Source: an uncultured Chthoniobacterales bacterium
GTDB taxonomy: Bacteria; Verrucomicrobiota; Verrucomicrobiia; Chthoniobacterales; CALDSX01
DNA length: 37,167 bases
Assembly (NCBI GenBank): GCA_937924445.1
Contig: CALDSX010000083.1
Location: 1-37,167, forward strand
Direction of reading: 5' to 3'
Positions within the stretch are counted from its first letter, which is position 1, and every line of letters starts with the position of its first letter. Shown one piece after another: positions 33,288-37,167 of this stretch. A program made the translations under genes and the position numbers. A model generated the notes under the pieces. It was given only the letters and a program-made list of their open reading frames with translations. It had not been told where the DNA came from and ran no database searches.

Positions 33288-33592
33288 ATTCCATCCACAA
33301 AGCGAGCTATTGTCAAGGCAGCGCCTGAGCGCAGTTTCATTTGCCCAAATGATGCCACAAGAAAGAATCGGCAGTGTATCAGAGCTGCAACACTCGAATT
33401 CTGATGCCTTTTCTCTACTCTCATCCTCTTGCTCGCGAGACAGAGTTCTCTAAAGAGCTTATTCCACTCTCTATTTGTTAGGTCACTTCTGCCGACTAAC
33501 TGGCCAACAAAAGACCATCAAACAAGCGATCTGATGACGCTTCCGACTCTGGCACAATTTCCACGAGGAAAAACTGACTAAAACAGAAATTG
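33288..33592. other. Intergenic region between convergent genes
   Basis: About 305 bp lie between batE and the convergent GH116-like gene. I see no credible ORF, no stem followed by a T-run, and no repeat of note. Confidence 0.5.
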
Positions 33593-36064
33593 TTATGAAG
33601 CCCGCTGGAAAGAGGTGGTGAGCCCCGTGGTGGAACGTTCCCAGGTATCACGGAAGCCTTCCAAGATGATTTCACCCGGAATCGCCACCTCGATATGCGA
33701 GGTAACGACTTGGCCAAACTTAAGACTTATTCGCGCTCCTTCCACGGTCCGATGAAGGGTCCCGTAAGCACCAGGTAGAATAAAACACCACCGACCGAAA
33801 GGCAACTGGCGCGCAGGGGCAACGCGCAGCCTTTCACCATCATAACTTATACCAAGAAAAGCATTGGGAATAGCCAGAGCGGCCATCGGTCGAAAATAAT
33901 GTCCGCCAAATTCTTGATGGTCAAAATAGAGCCCCCATCTTCGGTAACGTTCATCCACATTACGGATGATTTTTTCCGCTTCAGCGTGCATTCCGAGATA
34001 ATATAGGTGGGCGGCAAAATTCAGCTCCACTCCAGTCCAGCAGGTGTTGGCTTGGTCAATCCATGTCTGGGCGCCAATCGGGCGGAGAAATGAGTCGGTG
34101 GGCCACTGGCAATTCCGAAGACCTTGGTTCTCGCGGTAGTTAAGCCGAAGAATACTTTGAACGGCAGCAAGAGTTTTTTCGGGTGCGACAACGTGAGGAA
34201 GACCAAGCTGACGAGCGTGACCCTCTCCAATGATTTGATCTACCATGCAGCCGTCACCTCCATGAGGATCCTCTTCGCAATAGTCGCTGTAGAGTTTAAA
34301 GTATTCTCCGTTCCACGTGCTCTCCTCCAATTTCTTTCGCCCCTGATCAAAATATGAGGAGTATTCCTGTAGAAAATCCTGATCTCCAAGTCGGGCGGCC
34401 ACATGAAGCGCCAGCGCAACTGCCGCGAGCCATTGACTCGCCACAAAAGGTGCCACACCAAACATAGCGAAATTATCGTAGGAACACATAATCCCCTCCA
34501 TATCGGGAAGTTTGTCTGCGTTCTTGTCACGCTCGCGTAGAACATAAGCAAGCGCTCGCTTGGCATCTGGCCAGGCGGTCTCGAGATAATTGCGATCCGT
34601 GCTCCAGAGAGCTGAGCGGAGGAGCTGAAAAACAAACTGGGCCGGCATGTCGAGCCGGTGACCGTTGAGTTCCCCCGCCGGATTGTTTACAGAGTTGCAG
34701 TTGACCGAGTGGATGACGACACCGTTCTCCCGCTGAAAACAACGCCAGAGATTCATCGTCATCCTGTCCAACTCAGGAAACAGCAGACTTGTGGCGATTT
34801 GTCCATACATCGCGACGTCTGTGGTCGCGATGCCCGCGAATGGTTTGTGCGGGCTCAGACCCTCCAACACACCAAACATGCCGGTTTGGGTCAGCCATGT
34901 CGAAGTACGAAAGGTATTCAACTGACTGTTGACCTGGTCCAGCACAAACTCCGGCAGATCGCTGTCAAAAAATACACGATGAAAATGCTCGCTTTCGGCA
35001 AGCAATCTCGCTCGGTTAGTGAAGGCGTATCGGGCAACCGCCTCGGCCGATTTGAAATGCATGGCATACCACTGGCCCTCGAAGGTGTCCAAGCCATTGG
35101 GAGTGGTTGCACGAAAACTGCTATCCTCGATTTTAGGGCGTCCGTAAAGGTTTGGGAAATGCCAGCTCAGAGAAAACCCATGGGTAAAAGATTCGCGAGG
35201 CTTCAAACTGACAGCGCGACCGATTGTAACGTAACAGGCGGCATCGGCTTTGGTTCGTCCGAGATTTTCGTCCTTCGTGCTGTTGCGACCAATGGTATCG
35301 TCGTATTCAGGCAAGGGAAACTCTCTGAGGAGACGCTCGTAGTATGGATGCTGGTGTGCCCAGCCCATGTATGCCGTTGAAGCTACATGATGGCTGACGA
35401 GGCAAACTTCCCCGGTGTCGGGAGCTTGCGGATCGGTAAATTCCGCCCCCATAATAACCGCTGAGAAATCATTGTCGCAGACGCGCTTGTTGAGGTATTG
35501 CCGGGTGGGCTGGTTATAGCCGACGAGATTTTTGCAACTGGCTAGGATTTGTAACTCCACCGTGCGGTTAGCGCAGTTGATAACATCGAAATCAAAAAAG
35601 GCCGATGGCAATGCCGAATCCAGAACATTTCCAGGAATAAAAGGGGACCACGCCCGCATTTTGACGACCAACGGTAGCCCAGCCTGCTCGAAGTCGAGCT
35701 CCGCAAATGGAACACTTGCTCGGTAGCGGATGGTATCCACTCCCGTTATCCAGGGAAAAATGTAAAGCATCTCGTGGTCCTCGATGCCAGCAGCACCGTA
35801 ACCTTCCTCTACCTGCAATAACACAAGGCGTTGGGATTCGTTTTCAGCTCTCAGCCAAATAAGAAAGAAGAGTAATTGTTTATCGTCAAAAGGATAATGC
35901 GCTCGTCTGGGCAACTGTGGCCCGGTAAATAACGGCCAATTGTTGTAAATAGTCCAATTTGCGAAAGATCCATCCTGAAGAATCTCGAACGAGCCGCTTC
36001 CAATACCGCCCAGAGCCATACCGGAACGTGGTTTTTGGGATCGGTGAGTGGTGAGTTGCAACAT
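33593..36064 (-). CDS. GH116/DUF608-type glycosidase-like protein
   Basis: The 823-residue protein belongs to the GBA2-type (GH116, DUF608) family of beta-glucosidase/glucosylceramidase-like enzymes. The N-terminal beta domain (~15-330) starts with the hallmark GMALGGIGSGSFEILQDGSF. The C-terminal alpha/alpha barrel (~370-800) contains LPDMEGIMCSYDNFAMFGVA and SQWLAAVALALHVAARLG, comparable to the acid/base region of GH116. No signal peptide is visible, so it appears cytoplasmic. At the site where characterised members have the nucleophile (LYNEL), this protein reads SQLNTFRTSTW, so the known nucleophile Glu is not at the aligned place; catalytic residues may differ. ATG 36064 has no clear Shine-Dalgarno sequence. 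Confidence 0.82.
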   Translation of the reverse strand: MLQLTTHRSQKPRSGMALGGIGSGSFEILQDGSFANWTIYNNWPLFTGPQLPRRAHYPFDDKQLLFFLIWLRAENESQRLVLLQVEEGYGAAGIEDHEMLYIFPWITGVDTIRYRASVPFAELDFEQAGLPLVVKMRAWSPFIPGNVLDSALPSAFFDFDVINCANRTVELQILASCKNLVGYNQPTRQYLNKRVCDNDFSAVIMGAEFTDPQAPDTGEVCLVSHHVASTAYMGWAHQHPYYERLLREFPLPEYDDTIGRNSTKDENLGRTKADAACYVTIGRAVSLKPRESFTHGFSLSWHFPNLYGRPKIEDSSFRATTPNGLDTFEGQWYAMHFKSAEAVARYAFTNRARLLAESEHFHRVFFDSDLPEFVLDQVNSQLNTFRTSTWLTQTGMFGVLEGLSPHKPFAGIATTDVAMYGQIATSLLFPELDRMTMNLWRCFQRENGVVIHSVNCNSVNNPAGELNGHRLDMPAQFVFQLLRSALWSTDRNYLETAWPDAKRALAYVLRERDKNADKLPDMEGIMCSYDNFAMFGVAPFVASQWLAAVALALHVAARLGDQDFLQEYSSYFDQGRKKLEESTWNGEYFKLYSDYCEEDPHGGDGCMVDQIIGEGHARQLGLPHVVAPEKTLAAVQSILRLNYRENQGLRNCQWPTDSFLRPIGAQTWIDQANTCWTGVELNFAAHLYYLGMHAEAEKIIRNVDERYRRWGLYFDHQEFGGHYFRPMAALAIPNAFLGISYDGERLRVAPARQLPFGRWCFILPGAYGTLHRTVEGARISLKFGQVVTSHIEVAIPGEIILEGFRDTWERSTTGLTTSFQRAS

Positions 36065-36178
36065 ATAATTTTGGGGTTTAGTTAACGGGGAAAGTTTTGC
36101 AAAACGACCTTTACGCTAATCAGCCCCCCCCCCCCAGAGTCAAATTTAATTTCTCAATAACAGTCAGATTTGTCTTTC
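36065..36178. other. Short spacer between GH116-like gene and terminal IS
   Basis: This 114-bp stretch holds the GH116-like gene's upstream region and a tract of 12 C (36124-36135). The IS left boundary is probably close to 36170-36190; the bases CCGTTGAAAAATGGGCG after 36186 look like an IS terminal repeat, but its partner is outside the window. Confidence 0.4.
36124..36135 (+). repeat. Poly-C tract (12 C)
   Basis: Twelve consecutive C lie 60 bp upstream of the GH116-like ATG and about 44 bp from the transposase stop. Such tracts slip during replication and sequencing, so the exact length may be unreliable; if real, it could change promoter spacing. Confidence 0.9.
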
Positions 36179-37166
36179 CTAACAGACCGTTGAAAAATGG
36201 GCGATTTTGGGCTCCCTGGGAAAAAGTAACCTCCGAAAGTTGGTTGCGAAAACATAGAAAAACCACTCCTCGCAGAGTTGGTTGAGGCGGAGCAGCGAGA
36301 TTCTGTCGGACTGGGCGCCAAATATAAACAAAAGCAGAGCCGCCCATCCACCGCTGGCCCATTGTTTGGGCGTTCCCAGGCCGCAGATTTTGCGCAGAAG
36401 CAGGCTCAAATTGAAACAAGCCGCCTCAAACCGTTCGCGTTTGGTCAGATTTTCCCGCCCACGCAGGGTCGCTCGACGCGACCTTCCCTCATCCGGAATA
36501 TGTTCGAAGGCTCGTTCCATGTGCATCCCGCGCTTGCGCAAAAGGGCTTTGCCCGAGGCGCATTTCACACTCCGGTGGGCTCGCTGGATCGCCCTCCACT
36601 GCTCAGTCGAGTATTTCTCTTGCTTGCGTTTGCCGGCCTGGCGATCTGCCACAATCGTTCGTAGCCCCCCTTCCTGCACAGCCTCGATTTCCGACGCGGC
36701 AAAATACCCTTTGTCCGCCGTCAGACTTTCACTTGGGCGGTCTTCTCTTCTCGCTCCCACAGAGCGCATGAACCATCCCCACAGCGGCTCCCACACGCTC
36801 ACCGAGTCCCTCCGTATCCGCCTGATCTCCTGGCAACACCTCCGCCGCCACGATCGTTCCGGTGTCCAGATCGCTCACCGCTTCAGGCTTATAAATCATA
36901 TCACAGGCTCCGTCCTTGGTCTGGCCCACCTCGGCGTCCTCGGCATGAGGGTTTTTCCAATCTTTGTTGCTGGTGCTTCTTGCCGGCCTCTTTTTGTCGA
37001 ACCGCTTTACCGCCTCCCCGTCCTCCGGATCCATCCCCGCCTCGAGCGCCAACCCTTTGACATACTTCCAATAGGATTGCTCGGTGTTGCGGTGTTCCAG
37101 ACTCCGCAGGCTGGCATTGACTTCAATGACGCTCGAATCCACCCCCAGGTTTTCAAAAAATCCCAC
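36179..37166 (-). pseudogene. IS1182-type transposase, frameshifted and cut by the window edge
   Basis: Two overlapping minus-strand frames together match one transposase of the IS1182/IS5-like DDE class. The first (37166-36729) is open at the window edge and has LGVDSSVIEVNASLRSLEHR, with the first catalytic Asp, followed by KDGACDMIYKPEAVSDLDTG. The second (36802-36179) has LTADKGYFAASEIEAVQEGG (second Asp), MERAFEHIP (Glu) and LRGRENLTKRERFEAACFNL. A +1 shift (or a -2 one) between 36802 and 36729 is needed to join them, roughly at GAGCGAGAAGAGAAGA. IS1182 elements are not known for programmed frameshifting, so this copy is probably inactive, unless the shift is a sequencing error. Confidence 0.85.
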
Positions 37167-37167
37167 C

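Noticed and set aside
34658-35380. 240-codon plus-strand ORF opposite the GH116-like gene
   Set aside because: Shadow frame of a conserved enzyme; no domain features.
1-37167. tRNA, rRNA, CRISPR arrays, prophage genes, toxin-antitoxin or defence genes
   Set aside because: No T-loop-like GTTCGAATC contexts forming cloverleaves, no regularly spaced repeats, and no phage or defence families were found by reading.

Overview
The window looks like a bacterial chromosome segment from the PVC superphylum, most likely a verrucomicrobial lineage. The evidence is indirect: a DUF1800/DUF1501 secreted-protein pair, a DUF6941 protein, an NhaD-type antiporter of the type I associate with Verrucomicrobia and Chlamydiae, BatD/BatE proteins, and a Gram-negative envelope gene (kdsB). 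No rRNA or tRNA gene was seen, so the placement is inference. Both ends lie inside transposase genes: an ISL3-family 3' end at the left and a frameshifted IS1182-type gene at the right. The window may therefore be a contig bounded by repeated insertion sequences.

Left part (1-9.2 kb): the ISL3 remnant is followed by about 870 bp without a credible gene. Then come, all on the minus strand, a DUF1800-DUF1501 operon of exported proteins of unknown function with a recognisable promoter, a GT-B glycosyltransferase, and a double-domain ABC permease. No ATPase or binding protein accompanies the permease. The 790 bp between the permease and a divergent TPR membrane-protein gene contain several nested inverted repeats. 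Their G-T pairs fit a plus-strand RNA better than a minus-strand one, making this a candidate structured RNA.

Central block (11.1-27.8 kb): fifteen genes run in one direction on the minus strand, many overlapping or nearly so. In transcription order they are mutL, an NlpC/P60-like lipoprotein, three small envelope proteins of unknown function, kdsB, class II fructose-bisphosphate aldolase, an NhaD-type Na+/H+ antiporter broken by one in-frame TGA, mrpA-B-C-D-E, a family-4 uracil-DNA glycosylase, a polyprenyl diphosphate synthase and a GH3 beta-glucosidase. The Mrp set stops at E: mrpF and mrpG are absent from this cluster, and MrpE lacks its usual N-terminal membrane part. The ion-transport block thus combines a possibly inactivated single-protein antiporter with an incomplete multisubunit one.

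Right part (28.0-37.2 kb): a DUF6941 protein with a very acidic tail, hisS, and divergent from hisS a batD-batE pair. A 17-codon leader ORF with a near-perfect Shine-Dalgarno sequence precedes batD, and its stop overlaps the batD start. A GH116/DUF608-like glycosidase follows. A run of 12 C lies between that gene and the terminal transposase.

Most genes are ordinary housekeeping or envelope functions. The items that deserve a second look are the interrupted NhaD gene, the incomplete Mrp operon, the batD leader ORF, the structured non-coding region near 9.4-9.7 kb, and the SD/anti-SD hairpin near 5.7 kb.
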